Source: Flavobacterium aquariorum
GTDB taxonomy: Bacteria; Bacteroidota; Bacteroidia; Flavobacteriales; Flavobacteriaceae
NCBI RefSeq assembly: GCF_003254745.1
Contig: NZ_QKXH01000008.1
Span: 62,001-126,000, forward strand
DNA: 64,000 nucleotides
Direction: 5' to 3'
The notes below the pieces were generated by a model. The model saw only the letters and a program-made list of their open reading frames with translations, was not told where the DNA came from and did not search any database. Made by a program: the position numbers and the translations under genes. The stretch's first letter is position 1; each line of letters starts with the position of its first letter. This document shows positions 35,323 through 44,419 of this stretch, piece by piece.

Positions 35323-37170
35323 TTAAAATTTAAAAGTTAGGTTGATTAAAAAATTTCGTCCCGGCATATAGTGCTGGGAAATGCTTTGGTAATTTTGATT
35401 AAAAAGGTTCAATGCCTGCAAACCAATTTTACATGTATTTTTGTTTCCAAAATCATAGTAAACGCCCAAATTGGAAACCCAATATTCTTTGACCAAATTG
35501 TATTTCTGCGAAGGAGTCGTAACCGCTCCATTAAACAAAAATTGATACGTAGCTACTATTTTTTTATAAGAATAGGAAACATTCGAATTGAATTTATGAT
35601 ACGGAACATAGATCAATTGCTCCCCCGTTTCAACATTTTCTGAAACAGTGTAAGCGTAGCTTGCGTTTAGTGCCAAATTATTTTTCCCGTACGAATTGGA
35701 CCAACCCAAATTCGTTTCGGAACCATAACTATTGACACGGTCAATATTTTCTGGTGTCCAATTGCTACCATCCAAAGGAGCCCAACGAATCAAGTCGCTT
35801 ATTTTTATAAAATAAATCGTTTCTGATAATGTGAATTTTTTATAGGTAAAAATATTACCAACCTCAGCCTGGTAGGAGCTCTCTGGGTTCAAATTAGGAT
35901 TACCGCCTGTTTCCCAATACAAATCATTGAAAGTTGGAATCCTGAAATTTCTGGAAACATTGATTTTTAAATTATAAAGTGCACTAAACTTATAGGAAGA
36001 ACCCAACGAGAACAAAAATGGACTATCGTAATCCGAACTCGCTTCTTTCCTGAACCCCAATTCGTTTTGCCATTTTTCGTTGTGTTGTTCTACCACTTTT
36101 ATCGCAATCGCACCAATTTGTCTGATATTATTCCCAAAACTAGTACCGTAACCCTTGGTTCGATTGTAATCCAGAATTCCATTCAATTTAATGGACTCCG
36201 TCACTTTGTAACCCAAATCTATTTTTGCGATAAATGATTCGGATTTTCCAAAACTAAAATCATCGTTTTCGATATTCTCAAAATATTGATATTGCTCTGT
36301 GAGATACGCCACTTTATAATTACTGCTGAAACGATCTTTTGCTGTTGAATATTCCAAAAGGTTACGGCTAAAAGTATTCACGTATTTAGTTTTCGAATCC
36401 GATTCGGATATCAAAGCAAGATTTCTATCCGTATTTGAAGACTGACTGTAAAAAGTAATGATAGAATTGGGTTTTATTTTGTAACCGACATTGGCAAACA
36501 AATTGGTTGTAGAATATTGACCATTTTCATTTTTCCGTTGAATTCCGTCCCAAGTATATTGGTTGATGTAGGGATAATCATTATCTGAGCTATTTCTGGA
36601 AAAGCCAACTTGAGTACTCCATTTTTTATTCGAAAAAATCATTTTATAATTGGCGCTAATGGTATTGAAGTTTCCATAATCCAATCGTAAATCATTTTCG
36701 AATTTGCTCTTGAAAACCAATTCATTGCTTAAATGAACAGTTCCTCCTATGGCTCCACTTCCATAACTAACACTTCCTCCACCCGCTTTTATACTTATCG
36801 AATTAAAATCGGGAGCTGTGAATGTGTTGAAATCGGCGCTTCCGTTGAGTTGAGAATTGACATTTATTCCATTCCAAATTACGGCCGTTTGAGAAGCAGT
36901 CGTTCCTCTAAAAGAAACTGTTGACAGCATTCCGCGCCCGTATTCCTTGAAATACAACACGCTGTTATAATTTAATAAATTGGAAAGGGAAGATTGATTT
37001 TTATTAATAACCGAATCATTAAGAATCTGAATGGTTTGTGATTTATTGCTAGAATACAAAGTACGGTCTGAGACTACAACTTCTTTCAAATTGGTTATAG
37101 AATCATTTTGCGCCGAAATTAATTGGCACATTAACACAAAAAGGGCTAATATTAGTTTTCTTAAAGTCAT
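35323..37170 (-). CDS. btuB: TonB-dependent vitamin B12 receptor (BtuB-like)
   Basis: About 615 aa from MTLRKLILALFVLMCQLISAQ, a signal peptide. The plug domain follows (SQTIQILNDSVINKN, GTTASQTAVIWNGINVNSQL, SYGSGAIGGTVHLSNE), then a 22-strand-type barrel ending in ...FLINLTFKF. A longer reading from 37251 exists, but its first 27 codons translate the 3' end of the riboswitch, so the start at 37170 is right. The protein takes up corrinoids across the outer membrane with energy from TonB. Regulation by the riboswitch directly upstream makes the B12 assignment strong. Confidence 0.92.
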   Translation of the reverse strand: MTLRKLILALFVLMCQLISAQNDSITNLKEVVVSDRTLYSSNKSQTIQILNDSVINKNQSSLSNLLNYNSVLYFKEYGRGMLSTVSFRGTTASQTAVIWNGINVNSQLNGSADFNTFTAPDFNSISIKAGGGSVSYGSGAIGGTVHLSNELVFKSKFENDLRLDYGNFNTISANYKMIFSNKKWSTQVGFSRNSSDNDYPYINQYTWDGIQRKNENGQYSTTNLFANVGYKIKPNSIITFYSQSSNTDRNLALISESDSKTKYVNTFSRNLLEYSTAKDRFSSNYKVAYLTEQYQYFENIENDDFSFGKSESFIAKIDLGYKVTESIKLNGILDYNRTKGYGTSFGNNIRQIGAIAIKVVEQHNEKWQNELGFRKEASSDYDSPFLFSLGSSYKFSALYNLKINVSRNFRIPTFNDLYWETGGNPNLNPESSYQAEVGNIFTYKKFTLSETIYFIKISDLIRWAPLDGSNWTPENIDRVNSYGSETNLGWSNSYGKNNLALNASYAYTVSENVETGEQLIYVPYHKFNSNVSYSYKKIVATYQFLFNGAVTTPSQKYNLVKEYWVSNLGVYYDFGNKNTCKIGLQALNLFNQNYQSISQHYMPGRNFLINLTFKF

Positions 37171-37213
37171 AATTTCTGAACCTTTTTTCCCGAAAGTTCG
37201 ATATTCGTTAAGA

Positions 37214-37392
37214 AAAAAGGCAGGTCTCCTGGCTTGCGTCTTGTTGTTCACCTTCCCATCACGTTTTTAGAACGAGACAGTGGCATTGTAGATAACAACA
37301 AGCTAAATAGCTTACAGTTGCGGGAACAGCTTAGGTTTTGAACCTAATTCCCTTTTAATGTGTTTTCGTAAAATGTAAAACACAACCTTAAT
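37214..37392 (-). ncRNA. Cobalamin riboswitch
   Basis: Reading the minus strand, the consensus blocks appear in order: aagggaattaggt, gctgttcccgcaactgtaa, the stem ending in ccactg, gggaaggtg and aagccaggagacctgcc. This is the B12-element core. It lies in the leader of the btuB-like gene and should switch it off when adenosylcobalamin is plentiful. The 5' boundary is approximate. The remaining leader 37171-37213 and the upstream gap to 37508 hold nothing else that I can name. Confidence 0.95.
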
Positions 37393-37508
37393 TCGGGTGC
37401 AAATATAAAGTTAAAAACATTGAAAACTAAAATTAATGACCCATTTTAATTTCATTACAAATATAAAAAATTGTTTATCAGTGTTTTAAAATTAAAAATG
37501 GACCGATT

Positions 37509-38045
37509 TCACATTTCTAATTTAATAACAACCCCATAATCCAGTGGCGCATTAAAAGCTTCCTGCAGGGGAAGATTATTTATTTTGCACAAAATACTTC
37601 GGATAATTCCGGAATGCGCCACAATTATAATCGGCTTTAAATGTGTTTCCGAGATCTCATTATCCAAAAATTCCTGGACTCTATAATCCAAATCCACAAA
37701 CGATTCTCCATTAGGCACATTTACGGTAACAAAATCTTCCATCCAAGGGTCTAAAACTTCTCTAGGAATAGCATCCCACCTTTTTAATTCCCAATCACCG
37801 AAATTCATTTCCATTAATCTTGTATCTTCAATAATGGATTCGATTTTAGTGTTTTCTTTGATGTGATTAGCCAAAATAACACAGCGTTGCAACGGACTGG
37901 AATACAAAATAGCGTCTGATGGCAATTGATTTAGAATAGATTCAAAAACAGTATCGTAAGGTTCACGAATTCCAACATCACTCTGGCCATAGCAGATTCC
38001 CTTTTCACAAACTGTTTCGGTATGACGAACTAAATAAACTTCCAT
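37509..38045 (-). CDS. cobC: Alpha-ribazole phosphatase (histidine phosphatase family)
   Basis: A 178-aa histidine phosphatase. The catalytic start VYLVRHTETVCEKGICYGQSD and the late histidine in IIVAHSGIIRSIL are present, with SSPLQRC in between. It removes the 5'-phosphate of alpha-ribazole or adenosylcobalamin phosphate, the last step of nucleotide-loop assembly. Its start overlaps cobS by 16 nt. Confidence 0.92.
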   Translation of the reverse strand: MEVYLVRHTETVCEKGICYGQSDVGIREPYDTVFESILNQLPSDAILYSSPLQRCVILANHIKENTKIESIIEDTRLMEMNFGDWELKRWDAIPREVLDPWMEDFVTVNVPNGESFVDLDYRVQEFLDNEISETHLKPIIIVAHSGIIRSILCKINNLPLQEAFNAPLDYGVVIKLEM

Positions 38046-38827
38046 ATCCCAATAATTGACAGATAAAAAACCACTTCACAGACCTGTTGCGTTGCTCCTA
38101 AACAATCTCCTGTATAACCGTCAATCCATTTCTCAAAATAACGAACAAGAAAAAATCGAGCAAGAAAAACAGGCACTAAAGCCAACAATAATTGCCATTG
38201 AAAAAACGACAAAATCACAAGAGGCAATAAACCAAAAAACAAGGCTCCAATTACTTCTTTCCTAGTAAAATTTTGGGCAATTGGTTTGCTTTTGCTCGAT
38301 GCATCTTCCCTTGAATATTGGTGGGTAAAAACTATAGAGACAGCCGCTAGACGACTTACTGAATGGGCAGAAACAAAGAGTAAAAGGTTGCAGACTGCAG
38401 ATTGCAGATTAACGATTTCTGATTTGGAAACTAGGCTGATAACAACTTCAAATTTCAGCAAAAAAAGCAAAACTAAACCAACAGTTCCATAGGCTCCAAT
38501 GGCACTATCCTTCATTATCAAAAGGATTTTCTCTTTGGTCCAACCTCCGCCAAAACCATCACAAACATCGGCAAAACCGTCTTCGTGAAAAGCACCTGTC
38601 GTCAGTATCCCTGCAATTATCGAAAATATCAAAGCAATTTCGACAGAAAACACAAACGAAGCCAAATAATACATTCCAAAGCATACTCCTCCAACTATCC
38701 AGCCAATTAAAGGGAAATAGCGTGATGCCTTGTTTAAATAATCTGGATCGTGGTCGATATTTTTGGGGCACGGAATTCGAGTATAAAACATCAAAGCCGT
38801 GAAAAATATATGGATTTCTTTTTTCAT
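38030..38827 (-). CDS. cobS: Adenosylcobinamide-GDP ribazoletransferase
   Basis: A 265-aa multi-pass membrane enzyme. FMYTRIPCPK-type start (ALMFYTRIPCPKN), HEDGFADVCDGFGGGWTKEK with the metal-binding aspartates near residues 88-94, and DGYTGDCLGATQQ near the end are diagnostic. It joins alpha-ribazole to GDP-cobinamide. An unusual segment, KSEIVNLQSAVCNL (about residues 136-149), is coded by a short heptamer repeat (38388-38412). It is followed by cobC with overlap. Confidence 0.93.
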   Translation of the reverse strand: MKKEIHIFFTALMFYTRIPCPKNIDHDPDYLNKASRYFPLIGWIVGGVCFGMYYLASFVFSVEIALIFSIIAGILTTGAFHEDGFADVCDGFGGGWTKEKILLIMKDSAIGAYGTVGLVLLFLLKFEVVISLVSKSEIVNLQSAVCNLLLFVSAHSVSRLAAVSIVFTHQYSREDASSKSKPIAQNFTRKEVIGALFFGLLPLVILSFFQWQLLLALVPVFLARFFLVRYFEKWIDGYTGDCLGATQQVCEVVFYLSIIGIWKFI

Positions 38828-38833
38828 TTTTAT

Positions 38834-40510
38834 TTATTTTTTACTGATACCAGCAGATTCAAAACTGGCCATTTCATTCAAGAAACAAACAGCCGATTGG
38901 ATAATTGGAAATGCAACAGCGCAACCTGTACCTTCTCCTAATCGCAAATCAAGTTGCAACAACGGCTGAACATTTAGATAATCCAATATTTTTTGATGTC
39001 CTTTCTCTGCCGATGAATGACAGAATATGGCGTTTTCTTTTACTGACGGATTCATTTTATAGGCTATTAAAAAAGCGACTGTGCAAATAAAACCATCCAC
39101 CAAAATGAGCATATTATTTTCTTTCGCCTGTAGCATTCCACCTGTCATTTGCATAATCTCGAATCCTCCAAAATAAGCCAACTTGCTTTGTAAATCGTCT
39201 GACCCTCTATAATTCCCAAGGGCATTTTTCAAAATATTTTGTTTCTGAATCAGCTTTTCGTCATTAGCGCCTGTGCCCTTTCCGATGCAATCTTCAATAG
39301 GCAATTGCAAGAGGATGCTCATCAAAATTGAAGCCGTAGAAGTATTCCCTATCCCCATTTCGCCAAAACCGATACAATTGCAACCTGTTTCAAAAATAGA
39401 ATTCACGATTGCTGCCCCTTTGACAAAACACAAATCCAGTTCGGTTTGACTCATTGCCGGACCGTGCAAAAACGACTGTGTACCTTTACCTATTTTGGCC
39501 GAAACCAGATTGATATTTGTCGGAAAATCATAATTTACACCAGCATCCACAATGGTTAATTCAATATTGTTTTGTCTACAAAAAACATTTATTGCAGCAC
39601 CTCCTTCCAGAAAATTATTCACCATTTGTCGGGTAACATCCTGCGGATAGGCGCTTACACCGTGATTGGCAATTCCGTGATCCGCAGCAAAAACAACTAT
39701 ATTGGGTTTTGTTATTTTGGGTTCCAATGTTTGGAAAACAATTCCTATTTGTTTCGCCAAACTTTCCAAAACACCAAGAGAACCCAAAGGCTTGGTTTTA
39801 TTGTCTATTTCTTGTTGAAGTGCTTCGCTTATAGCGGAATCATCGGTATGTAATTGCGTCGTTACTCGCAAAGAATCAGGAACCGAGACGGGAGTTGAAA
39901 ACAAAATCTCCTCAACATGTGGGTTCTCTTGTTTTTGCTTCCAATTCAGCTGTTGCAGCATAGGCTGGTTGTTGTAATTGGTTGCGGGTTTGCCTACGCA
40001 AAAATACCCCAACGGCTCTATATTTTCGGGTAAACCCAGAAGCAGTTTGAACTGGTAATAGTTTATAATTGACACCCAGCCCATCGAATAGCCTTGCTCC
40101 GTCAATGAAAGCCAAATATTCTGGGCCGCACAAACTGCGCTAAATTTAATGGCTTCGTTACTGCCTACAGTTCCAATCGTAAAATTATTCAAAACAGAAC
40201 GGTCGTAACAAATCACCAATCCGAGTGGTGCTTCCTCAATCGCTTCCAGTTTTAAGGCTTTATATTGTGTTTTTTGAAGTTCATCGTCCGTTAAGTTTGA
40301 TGCCTTATGATCATAGTCCAAAAAAAGTTCTTTTACGGCTTTTTTGATTTCAGCCGATTTGATCAAATAATATTTGGTGGCATCAGTCAGGCCAACCGAT
40401 GGGGCACAATGTCCTGCTTGCAACGCTTTTTGAATCACTTCATCCGGTATGGTATCGTTTGTAAAATGACGGGTGTCGCGACGGGATTTTATAATTTCAT
40501 CTAAGGTCAT
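38834..40510 (-). CDS. BluB-CobT fusion: DMB synthase and DMB phosphoribosyltransferase
   Basis: A 558-aa two-domain protein. Residues 1 to about 210 are a BluB-type flavin enzyme (EIIKSRRDTRHFTND, CAPSVGLTDATKYYLI), which makes 5,6-dimethylbenzimidazole from FMN. Residues about 225-558 are CobT (LGSLGVLESLAKQIG, VVFAADHGIANHGVSAYPQ, GFGEMGIGNTSTASIL with the catalytic glutamate), which attaches phosphoribose to that base. The fusion would pass the lower ligand directly. It lies 6 nt before cobS. Lengths match two complete enzymes. Confidence 0.93.
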   Translation of the reverse strand: MTLDEIIKSRRDTRHFTNDTIPDEVIQKALQAGHCAPSVGLTDATKYYLIKSAEIKKAVKELFLDYDHKASNLTDDELQKTQYKALKLEAIEEAPLGLVICYDRSVLNNFTIGTVGSNEAIKFSAVCAAQNIWLSLTEQGYSMGWVSIINYYQFKLLLGLPENIEPLGYFCVGKPATNYNNQPMLQQLNWKQKQENPHVEEILFSTPVSVPDSLRVTTQLHTDDSAISEALQQEIDNKTKPLGSLGVLESLAKQIGIVFQTLEPKITKPNIVVFAADHGIANHGVSAYPQDVTRQMVNNFLEGGAAINVFCRQNNIELTIVDAGVNYDFPTNINLVSAKIGKGTQSFLHGPAMSQTELDLCFVKGAAIVNSIFETGCNCIGFGEMGIGNTSTASILMSILLQLPIEDCIGKGTGANDEKLIQKQNILKNALGNYRGSDDLQSKLAYFGGFEIMQMTGGMLQAKENNMLILVDGFICTVAFLIAYKMNPSVKENAIFCHSSAEKGHQKILDYLNVQPLLQLDLRLGEGTGCAVAFPIIQSAVCFLNEMASFESAGISKK

Positions 40511-40520
40511 TATGTCTAGT

Positions 40521-40613
40521 ATTTTTTTTGCGTTAGGGATTGAAGTGAAAATCCTCCCGATTTTTTTTCGGGAGATTGTAACGAAAAGCCCGACCCTTGG
40601 GGAACGCCCAAAT
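40521..40613 (-). repeat. Dispersed intergenic repeat, copy B
   Basis: On the minus strand it reads ttgggcgttcccc, gggtcgggct, cgttacaat, a hairpin (ctcccga / tcgggag with an A-rich loop), then cacttcaatccctaacgca and an A-run. Block order is the same as in copy A at 31443-31562, but the hairpin stem has changed on both sides and stays paired. It lies between cobU and the bluB-cobT fusion. Confidence 0.7.
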
Positions 40614-40622
40614 TTATAAAAT

Positions 40623-41132
40623 CTATCCTTTTATTTTTACAGGAATTCCTGAAACCATCAATACGACAGTTTCAGCTTTTTGAGCTATGTATTGATTCAT
40701 CCAACCTTGTAATTCAGTGAATTTTCTGCCAATATGGGTATCTGCGTGGACTCCCATTCCTATTTCGTTGGTAACGATAATTATCGTACTATTTTCTTGC
40801 TGTGCGATGGCATCCAATTCGGCTTTGGCCTGTTCCAAACTTAAGGCAACATCGTTTTTTGTATCCACAAAAAAATTAGTTAACCAAAGCGTCACGCAAT
40901 CTACAATAGCCACTTTTCCAGAGAAATCAATTTCACTAAGATGCTTTTCCTTTTCTATGTTTATCCAACGCTCATCACGGTCTTTTTGATGGCGGTCAAT
41001 GCGTTTCTGGAAATCTTCATCCCATTTTCTGGCTGTCGCCACATACATTGGTTTTTCGGATAATTCTTTGGCTAAATTTTCGGCATAACTGCTCTTTCCG
41101 GAACGTTCTCCACCTGTAATTAAATAAATCAT
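40623..41132 (-). CDS. cobU: Adenosylcobinamide kinase / guanylyltransferase
   Basis: A 169-aa P-loop enzyme. Walker A ITGGERSGKSSYAE is at residues 5-18, YVATARKWDEDFQKRIDRHQ follows with the guanylylated histidine, and VDCVTLWLTNFF and TNEIGMGVHADTHIGR are typical. It phosphorylates adenosylcobinamide and turns it into the GDP-activated form used by CobS. The gene set covers nucleotide-loop assembly only, fitting corrinoid salvage and not de novo synthesis. Confidence 0.95.
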   Translation of the reverse strand: MIYLITGGERSGKSSYAENLAKELSEKPMYVATARKWDEDFQKRIDRHQKDRDERWINIEKEKHLSEIDFSGKVAIVDCVTLWLTNFFVDTKNDVALSLEQAKAELDAIAQQENSTIIIVTNEIGMGVHADTHIGRKFTELQGWMNQYIAQKAETVVLMVSGIPVKIKG

Positions 41133-41164
41133 TTTTGGGTATATTGTGTTTTGTAACTATTTTT

Positions 41165-41527
41165 TTAATAAGGACAATGTGTGCAATCACTTTTGCAACA
41201 ATATCCGCGTTTGAGATGAAACCAGGGTTTGAAAACATAGTTGCCATCTTCAAAATAATAATCAATTCCTTCTATAATTTGTGCGGTTTCGGGCAAAAGA
41301 GAAGCTTTGTTTCCAACCGCCGTTTCGGGAGTTATGGTGGCAACAAATTCGTCTATTTTAGTAGAACAAGCGTTCGTAAAGCAAGTTGGACAAAGACAAT
41401 CTGCAATATCTAAAGGATTAAAAATAGGAGGAAAATCATTGCACCAACATTTCTCTCCTTGTACCGTATCTCCACAATCAAAAGGCATTTTACAAGCCGA
41501 ACAATGTTTTACTTTTATTATATTCAT
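41165..41527 (-). CDS. Cysteine-rich CWC-family protein with DUF5522 tail
   Basis: A 120-aa protein with eleven or more cysteines. The N-terminal CWC part (HCSACKMPFDCGD, KCWCNDFP, CLCPTCF) and the C-terminal DUF5522-like part (YYFEDGNYVFKPWFHLKRGYCC, then DCTHCPY) are two usually separate small domains joined here. Metal binding is likely. Function is unknown to me. It is the first gene on the minus strand of the cobalamin set, 32 nt before cobU; the link with B12 is by position only. Confidence 0.85.
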   Translation of the reverse strand: MNIIKVKHCSACKMPFDCGDTVQGEKCWCNDFPPIFNPLDIADCLCPTCFTNACSTKIDEFVATITPETAVGNKASLLPETAQIIEGIDYYFEDGNYVFKPWFHLKRGYCCKSDCTHCPY

Positions 41528-41623
41528 TTGGTAAAGATAACGTTTGTTATATTTTTTACTCCAAAAACTAAACAGGAAATTTGTAAATTAATCTACCTTT
41601 GCTCTTATTGAAAAATATAAAAC

Positions 41624-42766
41624 ATGCGATTTTCATTCTACAAAGTTATTTTATTAACCATTCTTTTTTCATTTATCGGATGCAAAAAAAATGAAAAAAA
41701 CGACACTCTAACTGATGTCAAAACTACGAACAGTATTCATTATGCTAAAAATTTAGCCATTTACAAGCATGAAGGCTATACGGTTATAGAGGTTTCAAAT
41801 CCTTGGCCGGATGCAGTGAAAGATTTCACTTATGTTCTAAAAGAAAAAAACGGAATTGTCCCGGACAGCTTAAAAAAATACACTGAAATTTCCGTTCCAT
41901 TGCAATCTATTGTTGTGACTTCGACCACAAATATTCCCTTTCTTGAAATGCTCGGTGTCGAAAAATCGCTTGTTGGTTTCCCTCATACCGATTATATCTC
42001 ATCCGAAAAAACGAGAGCCCTAATTGATGCTGGTTCAGTAAAAAATGTTGGACAAAACGAAAAACTCAACATCGAACAGCTTATCGAATTGGCACCGGAA
42101 CTCATCGTAACTTTTGGGATTGACAATAACAATCCCTCTATTGAAAATTTACAAAAAAGTGGCTTAAAAGTACTCATTCAAGCCGATTGGATGGAGCAAT
42201 CTCCTCTTGGAAAAGCAGAATGGCTAAAACTTTACGGAGCCTTATTTGGAAAGGAAAAAGAAGCTGACGTTCTGTTTGAAAACATCGTAAAAGAATACAA
42301 CAACGCCCTTGCATTGGTTGCTGACAAAAAACCAACATCGACTGTTTTGTATGGTTCTATGTACCAAGACCAATGGTTTGTGGCCAAAGGCAGCAGCTGG
42401 GTTGCGCAATTTATGAAAGATGCCAAAGCCGATTATCTTTGGAAAGACCTCGAAGGTACCGGAAGTCTTGGGTTGTCTTTTGAAAACATATTGGACAAAG
42501 CAAAAACTGCTAATTTTTGGATCGCAACTGGTTCGTTCAAATCATTGTCTGAATTGGAAAAAGCCAATCCTCATTACAGTCAGTTTGATGCTTTTACAAA
42601 TAAAACCATTTATACTTTCGAAGGAAAAATGGGAGCCACTGGAGGTACTATTTTTTATGAATTGTCACCATCAAGACCTGATTTGGTATTGAAAGATTAC
42701 ATTAAAATTTTTCATCCTGAATTGCTTCCCGATTATGCTTTTACTTTTGCTACTAAATTGAATTAG
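41624..42766 (+). CDS. btuF: Corrinoid ABC transporter, substrate-binding lipoprotein (BtuF-like)
   Basis: A 380-aa lipoprotein (ILFSFIGCKKNEK, cysteine near residue 21). The periplasmic binding fold shows TTNIPFLEMLGVEKSLVGF and QLIELAPELIVTFG. It hands corrinoid to the permease encoded 7 nt downstream. Siderophore-binding relatives look alike, but the location in a B12 locus favours B12. It is divergent from the CWC gene; a TACCTTTG -7-like box lies at 41594-41601. Confidence 0.85.
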   Translation: MRFSFYKVILLTILFSFIGCKKNEKNDTLTDVKTTNSIHYAKNLAIYKHEGYTVIEVSNPWPDAVKDFTYVLKEKNGIVPDSLKKYTEISVPLQSIVVTSTTNIPFLEMLGVEKSLVGFPHTDYISSEKTRALIDAGSVKNVGQNEKLNIEQLIELAPELIVTFGIDNNNPSIENLQKSGLKVLIQADWMEQSPLGKAEWLKLYGALFGKEKEADVLFENIVKEYNNALALVADKKPTSTVLYGSMYQDQWFVAKGSSWVAQFMKDAKADYLWKDLEGTGSLGLSFENILDKAKTANFWIATGSFKSLSELEKANPHYSQFDAFTNKTIYTFEGKMGATGGTIFYELSPSRPDLVLKDYIKIFHPELLPDYAFTFATKLN

Positions 42767-42773
42767 ATACAAA

Positions 42774-43802
42774 TTGAACAATCAAAAAAGAAATACAATC
42801 TTATTCTCATTCCTTTTTTTAGGGCTCATTGTGCTGTTTTTTGTGAACATCAGTTTGGGGTCGATTACTATCCCTTTCAAGGAAGTTTATACCTGTTTGA
42901 CAGGAGGCCAATCCAGTAAATCGACTTGGGAATACATCATCATTAATTACCGTTTGCCCAAAGCGATTACGGCTGTTTTGGTTGGAATGGGATTGTCTAT
43001 CAGCGGATTGCTGATGCAAACTTTATTTCGAAATCCGCTTGCTGGACCTTATGTTTTGGGACTCAGTTCGGGGGCCAGTTTGGGGGTTGCCTTTGTAATA
43101 TTGGGAGCCAGTGTATTGCCTTCTTTTTTGAGTGGCATTTTATTATCTCCTTACGGAATTGTTTTGGCTTCAACTCTAGGTAGTACCTCTGTTTTATTAT
43201 TGGTTTTATTGGTTTCACAACGCTTGCGTGACACTATGGCAATTTTGATAGTTGGACTTATGTTTGGCAGTTTCACCAGTGCTGTTGTGGGGGTTTTAAC
43301 GTATTTCAGTTCTGCAGAGCAATTGCAAAAATTTACTTTTTGGTCGATGGGAAATCTTGGCAATTTGTCCTGGACATCCATCCTCATTTTGACGATTTGC
43401 GTATTATTAGGATTATTCCTCAGCCTACTCAGTATCAAACCCTTGAATGCATTGCTCCTTGGTGAAAATTACGCCAAAAGCATGGGATTAAATTTCAACA
43501 GAGCCCGACTTATTATCATATTAGCAACGAGTATTTTGGCAGGAAGCATAACGGCTTATGCAGGCCCAATAGCCTTTATTGGATTGGCGGTTCCCCATAT
43601 TGCCAAGTTAGTATTTCAAACCAGTAATCATACCGTTTTATTCTGGAGTACTTTGCTTTTTGGAGCAGCTATAATGTTGGTTTGCGATGTGGTTTCCCAA
43701 ATGCCGGGAATGGAAATTACCTTGCCAATTAATGCTATTACTTCAATATTGGGCGCGCCTGTGGTCATTTGGCTGTTGATTCGAAAGAGGAATTTTAAAT
43801 AA
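42774..43802 (+). CDS. btuC: Corrinoid ABC transporter permease (BtuC/FecCD family)
   Basis: A 342-aa inner-membrane protein with 9-10 helices. RLPKAITAVLVGMGLSISGLLMQTLFRNPLAGPYVLG is split over the conserved turn of the family, and AGPIAFIGLAVPHIAKL is the coupling region. The start is TTG at 42774; the next internal ATG would remove the first helix, so TTG is preferred. The partner ATPase is separated from it by an inserted GxxExxY cassette. Confidence 0.92.
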   Translation: MNNQKRNTILFSFLFLGLIVLFFVNISLGSITIPFKEVYTCLTGGQSSKSTWEYIIINYRLPKAITAVLVGMGLSISGLLMQTLFRNPLAGPYVLGLSSGASLGVAFVILGASVLPSFLSGILLSPYGIVLASTLGSTSVLLLVLLVSQRLRDTMAILIVGLMFGSFTSAVVGVLTYFSSAEQLQKFTFWSMGNLGNLSWTSILILTICVLLGLFLSLLSIKPLNALLLGENYAKSMGLNFNRARLIIILATSILAGSITAYAGPIAFIGLAVPHIAKLVFQTSNHTVLFWSTLLFGAAIMLVCDVVSQMPGMEITLPINAITSILGAPVVIWLLIRKRNFK

Positions 43803-43806
43803 AGTT

Positions 43807-44384
43807 TTTAAACACATAGAGACATAGAATTTATAGCTATTAGTAAGAGTTAGATAGTCGTAATACTTTCACATAGCCAAATCTAAGTGTTAAATAATAA
43901 TTTTGAATTACACTTTAAGCCTATTAATATCATAAACAAAATCAAATGATTACTCAAAAATATTTAGACGAACTAACATATGAAATCATTGGTTCAGCCA
44001 TTGAGGTTCACAAAATTATTGGCAAAGGATTACTTGAGAGTGTGTATCATCACTGTATGATGGAAGAACTATCTCAGAGGAAAATAAATTTTCACACAGA
44101 GATGAATGTCCCAATAATTTATAAAACAAAAGAATTAACAACTAATTTCAGATGTGATTTATTCATTGAAAATTGTGTTGTCGTAGAATTAAAATCTGTA
44201 TTAGAAATGAATTCTATATTTGAAGCGCAGCTTCTAACCTATATGCAACTCTTAAAAGCACCCAAAGGAATAATCATAAATTTTAATTGTTATAATATTT
44301 TCAAAGAAGGACAAAAAACATTTGTAAATGATTTTTTTAAACTTCTACCCAAACAATAATTACCTATGTTTCTATGTGTTTAAA
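43807..44384. mobile_element. Inverted-repeat-bounded cassette carrying a GxxExxY gene
   Basis: A 21-nt sequence at 43807-43827 (tttaaacacatagagacata plus one base) recurs as its reverse complement at 44364-44384 with a single mismatch. Between them lie only a 118-nt leader and the GxxExxY gene. The unit separates btuC from btuD, which normally adjoin. No target-site duplication was seen and no transposase is encoded, so it would be mobilised in trans if at all. Related ctatgtgttt pieces occur near 46987. Confidence 0.55.
43946..44359 (+). CDS. GxxExxY protein (PD-(D/E)xK-like)
   Basis: A 137-aa protein. The naming motif GKGLLESVYHHCMMEEL is at about residues 28-44. FRCDLFIENCVVVELKSV (about 74-91) gives the D...ExK arrangement of a PD-(D/E)xK nuclease fold. 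The tail NFFxxx-like KGIIINFNCYNIF is typical. The family is widespread and often multicopy; its function is not established. It interrupts the btuC-btuD order and lies inside the inverted-repeat cassette, so it is probably an insertion. Confidence 0.88.
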   Translation: MITQKYLDELTYEIIGSAIEVHKIIGKGLLESVYHHCMMEELSQRKINFHTEMNVPIIYKTKELTTNFRCDLFIENCVVVELKSVLEMNSIFEAQLLTYMQLLKAPKGIIINFNCYNIFKEGQKTFVNDFFKLLPKQ

Positions 44385-44419
44385 TTCATTTTCACGAGTT
44401 CATAATTTTTAATAAAAAA

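Noticed and set aside
37171-37251. N-terminal extension of the btuB-like protein
   Set aside because: These 27 codons translate the end of the cobalamin riboswitch; a signal peptide begins at 37170.
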